Positions 1 to 8,501 of a stretch of 56,082 bases of DNA are shown one piece after another; position 1 is the first letter of the stretch; the number at the start of each line of letters is the position of its first letter. A model generated the notes under the pieces. It had not been told where the DNA came from. It saw only the letters and a program-made list of their open reading frames with translations, and ran no database searches. The translations under genes and the position numbers were made by a program. The DNA is from Bifidobacteriaceae bacterium (GTDB lineage Bacteria > Actinomycetota > Actinomycetes > Actinomycetales > WQXJ01), in NCBI GenBank assembly GCA_031270825.1, contig JAISXH010000070.1:1-56082 (forward strand), written 5' to 3'.

Positions 1-72
1 CGCAACAACCGCGTGCTCGCACGCCTGATCTCACCAGAACCCACACCCGGCGCAACACCAAGAACCTCGTAA
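1..72 (+). CDS. C-terminal end of an unidentified gene (partial)
   Basis: An open frame enters from the left edge in frame 1 and stops at TAA 70-72. It encodes 23 residues ending GATPRTS. The protein cannot be identified from so short a tail. The right edge of the window is cut inside a transposase, so the left edge may also lie in a repeated or mobile gene, but that is only a guess. Positions 73-217 carry no gene that I can support. Confidence 0.25.
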   Translation, partial: RNNRVLARLISPEPTPGATPRTS

Positions 73-217
73 TAGTTCACAGGCCCGGCCACACCCGCGA
101 TTCTAACCGGCACACCGCCACCCCAGCACCGCGGGGGATACCACTGCCATGCCCTGTCGACCGGAGACCATCTCTGGGGAGCGGAACCCCGTTTCGAATG
201 GCCGGCGCCGATCACCC

Positions 218-233
218 TAATAGTTGAGTCAAC
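218..233 (+). promoter_or_regulatory. Candidate -10 and perfect 11-bp palindrome upstream of the NERD gene
   Basis: A TAATAG hexamer at 218-223 is followed immediately by GTTGAGTCAAC (223-233), a perfect odd palindrome. It lies about 58 bp before the GTG at 291. The arrangement suits a repressor-operator overlapping a promoter. No clear -35 was found, so this rests on symmetry and position alone. Confidence 0.25.
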
Positions 234-290
234 CCAGGCCAGACTCAAAGTTGGCAGGCTCCGCCACATCGGACATGGAGGCAGGCAGAC

Positions 291-1409
291 GTGAACAGTT
301 CGGACGCGAGCGCGACCTCATCAGACGACAAAGTGATGGCCTTGCGCTATGCGGGCAAATGCCGCCTCCGCGGCAAGGCCCTTCCGGCCCGGGAGAGGGC
401 CGTATACGAGCGCTCCCGCAAGACGGTGCGTTGCCTGGACTGCACGGCATCGCCGTCAATCGCCGAGGGCTCACCGCCGACAACGACAACGGAAGCGCCA
501 GTCCCCGAACCCGAGGCGCCCACCCCCAGACTTGAGGCGCCTACCGCCGAACCCGATGCGGCCACCCTCAAACTTGGGGAACCCACTCCCGAATCCGATG
601 AGCTCACGCGGCGGGACCCGCTCCCCGTGTCGGCGGATGGCGCGGCAACGCCCACGCCCGAGCCGCCCGCCCTTGGGGCGCCCGCTTTAGAGGTTCCCCC
701 GCCCGAGCCGCCGGCGGCTCTCCCGTCAGGGGCGCCAGTCGGCGAGGATACCTATACGGACGGGGAGGCCGGCGGCTCCGCCCGCGCCGAGTTCGTGCGC
801 CGCCACAACAAGCGCGAAGACAAGGTCCGCAAAGCCCACCCCAAGATCGGCGGCTTTCTCCTGGCGGTGACTGACGACCCCCAAACGACGGCGGCGTGGT
901 CCAAAGGCGCCAGCGGTGAAGAGATACTCGGCTCGCAAATGAACAAGGCGGCCGGCCCGCTGCTGAGAGTGCTGCACGACAGGCGGGTGCCCGGCTCGCG
1001 GGCGAACATAGACCATATCGCGGTCGGACCGGGCGGCGTGTGGGTGATCGACGCCAAGAAATACCAGGGCCGGCCCGCCTTGAAGGTTGAGGGAGGCATC
1101 CTCTCGCGGACGGTCGAGAAGCTGATGGTGGGGCGCCGCGACTGCACCAAGCTGGTCGATGGCGTCCTCAAACAGGTGGAGATCGTCCAGGCGGCACTCG
1201 AAGCAGCGGGCGAAAAGGCCCCGGTTCACGGGGCGCTCTGTTTCGTCGATGCCGACTGGCCACTTTTCGGCGGTGCTATCACCACCAGAGGGGTCCAAGC
1301 TGTCTGGTGGAACAAGCTGCTGACGGCCATCCGCCGACCGGGTGATTTCGACGCCGATGCCGTCAAGAGAGTTTGGCAAGTGCTCGCGGCAGCGCTGCCC
1401 GGCTACTAG
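291..1409 (+). CDS. NERD (nuclease-related) domain protein with N-terminal Cys motif
   Basis: A 372-aa protein starting at GTG, with GGAGG upstream. Residues about 20-55 contain two Cys-containing segments (GKCRLRG and VRCLDC) that could form a small metal site. Residues about 65-165 are a Pro/Glu-rich low-complexity linker built from short PEPEAP/PTPE-like repeats. The C-terminal half, from about 205, has the NERD pattern: NIDHIAVGPGGVWVIDAKKY carries the Asp and the D-x-K expected of restriction-endonuclease-fold proteins. NERD domains are found in DNA-processing and defence proteins. The gene converges, 31 bp apart, on the last gene of the minus-strand GTPase/tubulin cluster, so it may be its nuclease partner or simply a neighbour. 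Nuclease activity is inferred, not shown. Confidence 0.8.
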   Translation: MNSSDASATSSDDKVMALRYAGKCRLRGKALPARERAVYERSRKTVRCLDCTASPSIAEGSPPTTTTEAPVPEPEAPTPRLEAPTAEPDAATLKLGEPTPESDELTRRDPLPVSADGAATPTPEPPALGAPALEVPPPEPPAALPSGAPVGEDTYTDGEAGGSARAEFVRRHNKREDKVRKAHPKIGGFLLAVTDDPQTTAAWSKGASGEEILGSQMNKAAGPLLRVLHDRRVPGSRANIDHIAVGPGGVWVIDAKKYQGRPALKVEGGILSRTVEKLMVGRRDCTKLVDGVLKQVEIVQAALEAAGEKAPVHGALCFVDADWPLFGGAITTRGVQAVWWNKLLTAIRRPGDFDADAVKRVWQVLAAALPGY

Positions 1410-1421
1410 CAGCACAAGAGT

Positions 1422-1436
1422 CGGCCCTCGGGGCCG
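1422..1436. terminator. Hairpin in the 31-bp gap between convergent genes
   Basis: CGGCCC-TCG-GGGCCG forms a perfect 6-bp GC stem with a 3-nt loop, placed between the stop codons of two converging genes. There is no T-run, which is usual for high-GC actinobacterial terminators. A bidirectional terminator is the natural reading. Confidence 0.35.
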
Positions 1437-1440
1437 GGGG

Positions 1441-2484
1441 TTAGAACCAGCGGCGGTTGAAGACCCAGGTGATGGGGTCGAGGACGCGGAAGCGGCAGAT
1501 GCCGCGGGGGGAAAGCCTTTGACCCTTGACCGGTTCGCCCAAGGAGGAGACCGCGAAGAACCGCGGATTGGCGCTGGCGGAGGCCCGCAGGAACTTGTCC
1601 TCTTGCCCTCCAGCCAGGTCGAGCAGCGAGATCAGCTCCAAAGACAGCTTCAAGGCGTCATCTGGGTCGCCCCGCATCAGTTGGCCATTTTCGAGGCGCG
1701 GCCGGGCGCTGGGCGGCTGATCCTGATAGAAGCGCGCACTGGCATTGGACATGACGTAAGACCACTTCGGGTCATGCTGATTCTTCAGCGACTGGAGCAG
1801 GTCGAACTTGGACACGATCACGCCCATCATCGGTCCGCCGGCGGGTAAAGCAGCGGCCAGGTTGGCCCAGACGGCATCCGACCGAGCCCCGGCTTTGTCC
1901 AACGCCTCCGGTGGCAACAAAGTGTCAATGCCCGGGATCGAATGCGGGTCGAACATGAAGAAGACAGCGTCCGACCTGGGGAAGAAGGCGAACTCCGGCA
2001 GCACCAACCGGCCCTGCTCAATGTCCTCGCCAGCGACGTCGCGAATCACCAGCACGCGCGTGACTCCGCCGATTCGGCCCAAAGACCACATCAACGGTTC
2101 CTTTTGGTAGGCGTTCTCAGTCGCCAGGCTGGCGGTGGTGTCCAGCTTCCCGGGCTGCGCCGGAAAGCCGGTCGCGGGATCCAACACGGGCTTGCCCGTG
2201 CGCGGATCAACGCCGGTGATGCGAATCAGGTAGTTTTCGGCCAGGTTGTCGGCGGTGTTCCCCAAAGGAGTGATCGCGTTGCCGAAGGCCTGGCTGACAT
2301 AGATGGCCAGCTCCGCCACCATCGAGGCGATGTAATGGCTCTTGCCCGAATTGACGGCGCCGGCCATGGCGATGGTGACCACATCAGCCTTGTCCCAGCC
2401 GCTGACGGGATATTTTGCACCGCAGTCCGGGCACTCGCTCCGGCCCATCCGCTTGGAGAAGCAGGCGGGGCAGGCGCTGTTCAT
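1441..2484 (-). CDS. Zinc-ribbon P-loop GTPase (double-GTPase / TRAFAC-like)
   Basis: A 347-aa protein. I chose the ATG at 2484 because it gives an ATGA overlap with the upstream vWA gene and has GGAGGGAAG just before it. The N-terminus is a four-Cys zinc ribbon (CPAC near residue 5, CPDC near 18). The G-domain motifs are visible: P-loop GAVNSGKS (42-49), G3 DVAG (149-152) and an SKFD (225-228) that replaces the canonical NKxD. Nucleotide binding is therefore well supported, and Walker-type GTPases of the TRAFAC clade with a zinc ribbon are known as double-GTPase components of predicted conflict systems. This is the last gene of the eight-gene minus-strand operon; the GAP1-like and vWA proteins just upstream are its likely partners. 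Subfamily assignment is from memory of the family pattern. Confidence 0.72.
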   Translation of the reverse strand: MNSACPACFSKRMGRSECPDCGAKYPVSGWDKADVVTIAMAGAVNSGKSHYIASMVAELAIYVSQAFGNAITPLGNTADNLAENYLIRITGVDPRTGKPVLDPATGFPAQPGKLDTTASLATENAYQKEPLMWSLGRIGGVTRVLVIRDVAGEDIEQGRLVLPEFAFFPRSDAVFFMFDPHSIPGIDTLLPPEALDKAGARSDAVWANLAAALPAGGPMMGVIVSKFDLLQSLKNQHDPKWSYVMSNASARFYQDQPPSARPRLENGQLMRGDPDDALKLSLELISLLDLAGGQEDKFLRASASANPRFFAVSSLGEPVKGQRLSPRGICRFRVLDPITWVFNRRWF

Positions 2485-3521
2485 CTTCCCTCCAACCGGC
2501 TCGCCAGCGCGCTGCCGGGCGCGAAGCTCCCCCGCAAGAGGGAACGGCAAGCGTCCAGAACCGATTGATAGTCGCCGAGCAGCGAACCGACCCCCGGGTC
2601 GGGGACTCTGAGCTTGGTGGCCGGCACCGGCAAAGGCTCCAGCGCCTCAAGTCCCGGCTGGAGCACCACCAGATGGCGCAACTCCCCCGGAACCCGCCCT
2701 TCGCTGGCGATTCGGTCGATCGCGCCGGGCACGCCGTCAGTGACCAGGTAGGCCAGGTTCGTCTCGACTTGCCGGTCCGGCGCGCGCAGTCCGGCCGACC
2801 CGAGATCCACCCCGATCAAAGGGGGGCGCTGCGACAATGCCGCGGTCAGCGCCTGGACGGGGGCGTCGGGATTGGCCTGGTCGAACTCCCAAGCGGTCAG
2901 ACCCTGATCCACCAGGACGTACCTGGCCGGCCGGCGGGACGAACCCCCCAGGACCAAGGAAATGCCGGTCAGCAGCCGGACCGCCTCCGCCACCGCGCCG
3001 CTCGCCACCAGCCGGCGCATCGACGCCGACCCGTCGACCGCGATCACGATCCTGAGCGCCTCAGCGTCCGGCACCCGGTCGATCCCGCCCAAGACTTCGC
3101 GGGCGGCGGCACGGGCCTCAGCCGCCGGCGACCCAACGGCCACTTCCGGCGGCGGCGCGCTGAAGGCGTACCGGTCCGCGCTGGCCGCCACGGACAGGAC
3201 CACCCGGCGGGGGACCCCGCCCACATCGACCGGCGGCACTTGGACCGTGTCACCGGTGGCTTTGACTTCAACATGCAAAGCCACCGTCGCGCCGGCCGCG
3301 AAACTGGCGCCGCCGCCAGCCACCGCTTCGACCTGGAAGGACTCGGTCTGGCGCGGTATCACCACCATTGACGGGCTGGGGCGCTGCAGGTCAACGATCT
3401 CGCCTGCGGCCCGCGCCGCCACCAACTTGTACGCTCCGGCCTCTCGGCTCGCATCAGACCTCACCACCAGGTCAGAAGCTCCGGTGAGGGCCGGCACCTC
3501 AGTTTCCAGCAAGTAGTGCAC
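2481..3521 (-). CDS. Cytosolic vWA-domain protein
   Basis: A 346-aa protein from a GTG start with AAGGA upstream. Residues 1-150 are beta-rich and unrecognised. A von Willebrand factor A domain follows, with the metal-ion-dependent adhesion site DGSAS at 163-167 (D-x-S-x-S intact). No signal peptide or transmembrane segment is seen, so it should act in the cytoplasm. vWA domains in this type of gene cluster are thought to scaffold protein complexes through metal-dependent contacts. It overlaps the downstream GTPase gene by 4 bp, implying coupled translation. It is the second vWA protein of the operon; the other (14804-17761) is exported or membrane-anchored. Confidence 0.75.
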   Translation of the reverse strand: MHYLLETEVPALTGASDLVVRSDASREAGAYKLVAARAAGEIVDLQRPSPSMVVIPRQTESFQVEAVAGGGASFAAGATVALHVEVKATGDTVQVPPVDVGGVPRRVVLSVAASADRYAFSAPPPEVAVGSPAAEARAAAREVLGGIDRVPDAEALRIVIAVDGSASMRRLVASGAVAEAVRLLTGISLVLGGSSRRPARYVLVDQGLTAWEFDQANPDAPVQALTAALSQRPPLIGVDLGSAGLRAPDRQVETNLAYLVTDGVPGAIDRIASEGRVPGELRHLVVLQPGLEALEPLPVPATKLRVPDPGVGSLLGDYQSVLDACRSLLRGSFAPGSALASRLEGR

Positions 3522-3634
3522 GCTTAGTCCTTCCTCTTCGACCCCACGAAAACGGCGCTGCCACGCTCAGGCCGTGGCCGGAGCGAATCTCCACGGCCTG
3601 CTAAACCCAGGTCAATTGTCAAAGTTCTCCACCC

Positions 3635-5986
3635 CTAGTGCCGTGATTTGTCCAACCCGGCCGCGAGCCGTTCCGTTTCAACTTCGATCTGATCGCGCGC
3701 ACCCTGGTCAACACGCCAGCCTGCCTGGTCGGCCAGTCGAGCGATCGCATCCGCATCAGGAATCCGACTCAATCGCGCCGCCAGATGCGCGAACACCGGC
3801 CGGCGCCGGCCGTCGAACTCACCCGCCAGCGTAGCGGCCGTGGCCGTTTGATCGGGGGCGCACGGTCGCAGGTCGCCTAGGCCCGCCAGATAAACCAGGA
3901 CGATGCCGTTAGGCGGGTAGCGGGAGAATAGCTGTTCCGCTGCGGCGGAACGCGCCGGATTCAAGGCGGCCAGTGGCCCCGGCGCCTGCCGTATGCCGTT
4001 CGGAGGCCGGTCTTGGCTGGTCGCCGCCAGCACGGCCCAGGCGAAGACCAAGGCGCCGGTCTGCTCCAAGTCCGGCCCGAATCGGCCCGGACCCGGATTG
4101 GCGGCGAGATCGGCATACCAGTTCGCCTCCTTCGCCAGATCGTCTGGGCCGATGACCGTGTTCAACCCCTTCAGCATGGTCGCGTGGATGCGGCTCCGGA
4201 ACGCTGCCAGCTCATAGAGCGATGATCGTTTCAGCTCCAACTGGACCACCAGCGGCTCTAGCTCGGCCGACCACTCAATCTGGGTCAAGAGTTCTCGAGC
4301 GAGCTCACTGGTGTTCTCTTTCATGCCGATCAGGTTGATGGCAGCCACCAAGGCGCCGACGGCTTCCTCCAGGCTGGCGCACTGGCGCCACCAGTCCCGC
4401 TTGGCGGCGTGAGCGTCGGCCCACTCATCGGCCCTGTTCATGCGGGTATGCCTGCCGATGCCAGCGTCGGTGAAAGCCCTGATGTCGTTCTGCGGCGTCC
4501 CTGGCCGGGCGCCGGCACGGCCGATTCCGGAAGGATTGACCGAACTCCCCCGGCCCAGCTCCGCAGGCGCCCGAGACAGTTGCTGATCCCAGCGCAGGCC
4601 CGGTTGCGGGCCAGAGGCATAGCCTGGCCCTGAACCGGCCGGCGCGGGCGGAACCGGGACGGGCCCAACTGGGACAGGCGGAAATGTCGGCCTGCCCGGC
4701 CCGGGGTCAAGGCTCGGCGCTGAGGTGACCGGCCCCTGCGGTGAGGGCGACGGGTCGCCGTAGTACGCAGGACCGGCCGCGCGGAACTGGTCGGGCGGGA
4801 AGGACTGCGCCCGGACGGAGAAACCCGCCGGAGGAGGAATGGTGGCCGCGAATTCGGGCGGACTGGCGGCCACAGCTGGACCGGCGGCGTCCCGAGCGGG
4901 CGCGTGGGCTACGCTCGCACCGGTGGTCCGCTGCGGCAGCGCTGGGCTTGACGCCGTCAGCAGCTCACGGACTCTATCCCGCAATTCAGCCGGTGCCTCC
5001 TGATTCGCGGCGACCGCCCGCGCCAACGCCGCGCCAAAGCGGCTCGGCTCCTCCAAGTCGCCATCCAGCGCGTCGAAGAGAGCGTCTCCGCGCGCTTCGG
5101 AGACCAGCACACTGCCGACTGCCTGGCCGAACCGGCCAACCACAACTGACGCGGCGCCGGGTAGCTGATGGCGGCCGCCCAACGGTCCCATCTCCACCTG
5201 CCAGTCCACGTCCACTGCCAGCGCGCCGTCAAGCGCGGCCGAGGCCCCCGCCAGTTCACCAGCAGGCACACAGATCAGATCCGCGCCGCGTTCCCAGGCT
5301 TTGACCGCCGTCTCTTTCGAGTCGAGCAGCGAGAACCCGACCCTCAGCGCCTCGACCGGACTGAAGAACAGACAAACCGACCCGATCCAGAGGGCGGCCT
5401 GTTCTTGGTCGCCAATCCCAAGCAACACCGGCCGCCCCTTGACGCTCTCCTGAACCAGCGCGTCGACTAGGACCGGAACCATGTCCAAACGGTTGTTGGG
5501 GGCGTCGAAATCGTCTATGAAATCAAGTATTTCCTGACGGGTGACAACACCGCCGGGCACGGGGAAATCGGTCGCCGGCGTGGAGGCGTCGCGCACCTGT
5601 GTGGGCCCCCACGGGGTGAGCCAACTCGGCGACCGCCAATACTCGATCGGCCGTCGCCCTCCCGTCGGGTTCGGCCCGTCGGCGTAGGCCGCCTGGCTGA
5701 AGGTGTTGCCGGTCCGCCCGGAGCCATCGACTCCAGCAGCCGTGCCGTGCCACATCGCCGCCCCGTCCAGGAAACGGCTGTAGGCGAAACGCCGCCCCAT
5801 GGCCGCCAATTGCTGGGAAGTCGGAAACTTCGGCAAGTCACGGCCCAGATCGGTGAGTTTGCCGATCCTGGAGACCAGAGCATCGACCGTGGCCTGGTCC
5901 AGGTCGCCGATCCGGTCTTTGACCTGCCAACCGCCGCTGGTCGCTTCGGCCGGCCTATAGGAGGTGTAAGTCAGCTGACCCCGCAC
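3635..5986 (-). CDS. GAP1-like (GTPase-associated protein 1) component
   Basis: A 783-aa protein starting at GTG (GAGGGG 6 nt upstream), 9 bp after the previous gene. The N-terminal segment QLTYTSYRPAEATSGGWQVK resembles the N-terminal domain of GTPase-associated protein 1 families, which begin with a short strand, an aromatic-Thr-Ser turn and a Gly-rich stretch. Residues about 390-520 are a disordered Pro/Gly-rich linker, and the C-terminal 270 residues are predominantly helical. There is no signal peptide, TM helix or enzyme motif. Its position between the Fn3-like protein and the vWA/GTPase pair fits the GAP1 role of a constant partner of a P-loop GTPase. The family assignment is tentative; everything beyond 'large multidomain cytosolic partner' is inference. 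Confidence 0.55.
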   Translation of the reverse strand: MRGQLTYTSYRPAEATSGGWQVKDRIGDLDQATVDALVSRIGKLTDLGRDLPKFPTSQQLAAMGRRFAYSRFLDGAAMWHGTAAGVDGSGRTGNTFSQAAYADGPNPTGGRRPIEYWRSPSWLTPWGPTQVRDASTPATDFPVPGGVVTRQEILDFIDDFDAPNNRLDMVPVLVDALVQESVKGRPVLLGIGDQEQAALWIGSVCLFFSPVEALRVGFSLLDSKETAVKAWERGADLICVPAGELAGASAALDGALAVDVDWQVEMGPLGGRHQLPGAASVVVGRFGQAVGSVLVSEARGDALFDALDGDLEEPSRFGAALARAVAANQEAPAELRDRVRELLTASSPALPQRTTGASVAHAPARDAAGPAVAASPPEFAATIPPPAGFSVRAQSFPPDQFRAAGPAYYGDPSPSPQGPVTSAPSLDPGPGRPTFPPVPVGPVPVPPAPAGSGPGYASGPQPGLRWDQQLSRAPAELGRGSSVNPSGIGRAGARPGTPQNDIRAFTDAGIGRHTRMNRADEWADAHAAKRDWWRQCASLEEAVGALVAAINLIGMKENTSELARELLTQIEWSAELEPLVVQLELKRSSLYELAAFRSRIHATMLKGLNTVIGPDDLAKEANWYADLAANPGPGRFGPDLEQTGALVFAWAVLAATSQDRPPNGIRQAPGPLAALNPARSAAAEQLFSRYPPNGIVLVYLAGLGDLRPCAPDQTATAATLAGEFDGRRRPVFAHLAARLSRIPDADAIARLADQAGWRVDQGARDQIEVETERLAAGLDKSRH

Positions 5987-5995
5987 GCGCGCCCC

Positions 5996-8395
5996 TCACA
6001 GCTCCGTGACGGCCGGCAGCGGCGGCACCCGGACGTCTCCGGCCGGAGGCCGCAACACCACCGAGCGGAGCTCTTCCTTGTTGTCGGAGGATACGAACAG
6101 GCGCAGGTACCAGCCGCTGTGCATTCCCGGCACGCCGCCCGGCCGTCCCATGTCAAGGTTCAGTTCGAAGCTCGCCGTTCCCAACTGGCTGGGCTGGATG
6201 TACACCACCGCTTGGGGTCCCCTCCGCTCCCAGTTCCCTTGGTTCAGGACCACCGGACTGACTTGGACCTGCGTGCCGCCGTCGATCATGGTGTCCTTGG
6301 GGAAGAGCGGCACCCGGCCGGGTTTGGCCACCACCACGAAACCGACCTGCGCATGGTCCTGGCGCAAGCGCACGGGCTTGATGTGCAAGATCGGCCGAGG
6401 CGGCCACAGCCTGGTCTTGGCGGGAGTGGCTTTGCGCAGCAGAGTCGCCGGTCTGGCCGGCTCCACCTCTTGCGGGCGGGGCCAGTCGATGAAGTAGTCG
6501 ATGTGAGACAGGGCCCGGTAGGCGACCGGCGTGGGCTCGGCGCGGTCGACCGGACGCTCGCGGACCGGAGTGAGGTAGATCAGCCCCTCGCCGCGATCTC
6601 CGAAAACATCGAGGTCCAAGGCGAAACCGCCGGCCTCTTTGTAGTCCTGACGCTCAATGTAGGCGTACGGCATCCCGTCGCCGCCCGGCGCTCCGTGTCC
6701 TGAGGGGTCCTGGCCCGGCACGTCCAGGCGCGCTTCCACCCGATCCGCCGCCCGGGGCCACTCGAAGCTGATGACCTGCCTGTTCACCCGTTCACGCACA
6801 ACCGCGTCCCGGATCGCCTGCAACGGACCGGGCGGAACCGCCGGCGCCCCGACCCAGGCCCGCTCGCGGCTGACGACCACCGGCACGAGGTACACCTTTT
6901 CTATGTTGGATGGCCAGGGGTAGCCCTGGATGTAGTGTTTCCCGCCGGCGCTGTGCTCTCCGGCAGAGCCCATCACCAGCCTCAGGTCAGGCAGCCCGTT
7001 GGCCGCCAGGCTTTCCACAGGCATCTCGTCGCCAGCCGCTATCCCAGTGGGGAACTCGTGGACCAGGTAGATTCGCGACTTGTAGGCGGGCGGCGGTTCG
7101 GTCCATGACATCGACAGCGTCACCGGCGCGGGGCCGGCCCCGCCTCCGGGCGCCTCAGGGCTTTCGATCGCCCGGGCCTCAAAGTCCTCGATGACCCACT
7201 TCGGGGCTGGGATCGCGATCTCTTCACGTTTCACGGCCGATCCCAGCGACTGCCCGCCTTCATCATGCAAAACCAGGGCGCTGTAGACCACCGTCTCGCC
7301 CAGCGGCGGGTCAGCGTCCATGAACCCGGGGCCGGAGAACGGACTGCCGAACAGCTCTGGCCCTAGTCCGTTGGCGGCGTTGCGCGCCAGGGTCCGGTGG
7401 ACCCGCACCCTCTCGGTGCCGGGGGGCACCTTCCAAAAACCCTTGACCGTCCGGTCCTGCGCAACCAGTTCTAGTTCCTCGATATCGCCCAGGCCCAGGC
7501 CTTCCGCCACTTTGACGGCCTTGGCGGCGCGCGCCTCGTCGAGGGTGTCGCCCGAGTTGCGGAAGACCGTGTAGTAACGCCTCACCCGGGTGTACGGCCG
7601 GGTGTCGTCCACCTCGGAACGCTTGGTGACGGCCAGCAACTCGCCGACTTCCGGTACCCACGCCCTGGCGTCGCCGTCTGAGACGACCAAGCGGAAGAGA
7701 TGCACCCGCCCATCCGCAGGCGCTGGCGGCCAGCTGATTCGTTTGCCATCGGCCAGGCCGTCGACCTCGGCCTTGGCGAGGTCGGGCGCCTCGTCGGCGG
7801 TGTCGAACTTGGCGAACACAAGGTCGAGGGGCAAATCGTCGCTGTACTCCGCGACGACTTCTTCCTCGCTCGGCGCGGTTTGCGCCTCCGGTTCGCCTTC
7901 AGTTTCCCCGGTGGACGATGCCGTCCGGCCGCCATCCGCGCTTTCCGCCGCCGCCGCTGTCCCCGCCGTCCCGGCCTTCGCCCCGACCTTCCCCGCCGAC
8001 GTCTCGCCTGCAGAAGCATCCGCAGCTGATCCTGTCTGACCGCCGGCTCGGCCCGGCGCCGTGGCCGGCCGGCCGGCCGGCGGCTTCCCGCCAGTGGCGG
8101 CAGAAGACTTCGGAGCTGCGGCAGCCGGCCCCCCATCCGCCGCCGCCAGGGCCGCGACGGCTTGCTCGATCGCCGCCAGGATCGTCGGAGCCAGCGGCTT
8201 CAGGCGATCCGGCGTTTGGGCGGCGACCACCTCGGAGTCAACCAGCTTGCCCCGCCAGGCCCCGTTGGCTAGCCGCATCATCAGGCTCTGGCTGAGGTCG
8301 CCAGCTCGCCCGTCACCTTCGGCCAGGGCGCTTTCCTGCCAAGCTTTGAGAGCGTCGATCACCGCGCGCAGGGTCGTGTTCTTGTCTGCGGTCAT
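5996..8395 (-). CDS. Large beta-rich, Fn3-like protein of the GTPase cluster
   Basis: A 799-aa protein with ATG start and GAGGGAAG Shine-Dalgarno. Residues 1-95 are helical (LSQSLMMRLANGAWRGKLVD). Residues about 95-185 are Ala/Gly/Glu-rich and disordered. The remainder shows repeated patterns of fibronectin type III-like sandwiches, such as SMSWTEPPPAYKSRIYLV and ISFEWPRAADRVEARLDV, where a Trp follows a strand as in Fn3 B strands. No catalytic motif, signal peptide or TM segment was seen. Such adaptor-like Fn3 proteins occur beside vWA, GTPase and tubulin-like proteins in predicted conflict systems. Likely a cytosolic scaffold; I do not recognise an individual family. Confidence 0.55.
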   Translation of the reverse strand: MTADKNTTLRAVIDALKAWQESALAEGDGRAGDLSQSLMMRLANGAWRGKLVDSEVVAAQTPDRLKPLAPTILAAIEQAVAALAAADGGPAAAAPKSSAATGGKPPAGRPATAPGRAGGQTGSAADASAGETSAGKVGAKAGTAGTAAAAESADGGRTASSTGETEGEPEAQTAPSEEEVVAEYSDDLPLDLVFAKFDTADEAPDLAKAEVDGLADGKRISWPPAPADGRVHLFRLVVSDGDARAWVPEVGELLAVTKRSEVDDTRPYTRVRRYYTVFRNSGDTLDEARAAKAVKVAEGLGLGDIEELELVAQDRTVKGFWKVPPGTERVRVHRTLARNAANGLGPELFGSPFSGPGFMDADPPLGETVVYSALVLHDEGGQSLGSAVKREEIAIPAPKWVIEDFEARAIESPEAPGGGAGPAPVTLSMSWTEPPPAYKSRIYLVHEFPTGIAAGDEMPVESLAANGLPDLRLVMGSAGEHSAGGKHYIQGYPWPSNIEKVYLVPVVVSRERAWVGAPAVPPGPLQAIRDAVVRERVNRQVISFEWPRAADRVEARLDVPGQDPSGHGAPGGDGMPYAYIERQDYKEAGGFALDLDVFGDRGEGLIYLTPVRERPVDRAEPTPVAYRALSHIDYFIDWPRPQEVEPARPATLLRKATPAKTRLWPPRPILHIKPVRLRQDHAQVGFVVVAKPGRVPLFPKDTMIDGGTQVQVSPVVLNQGNWERRGPQAVVYIQPSQLGTASFELNLDMGRPGGVPGMHSGWYLRLFVSSDNKEELRSVVLRPPAGDVRVPPLPAVTEL

Positions 8396-8501
8396 AGCTG
8401 AGCTTCCCTCTCGCTGCCGCCCTCCACCGGGACGGCTCCTAGGCGCGCCGCGCCTCGGCCGGCTGCCGCGCCTGTTGCCATTCTTGAAGACTCCGGCGCC
8501 A

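Noticed and set aside
2485-2550. Longer N-terminus for the zinc-ribbon GTPase
   Set aside because: It would overlap the vWA gene by 70 bp and lacks a ribosome site; ATG 2484 with GGAGGG fits better.
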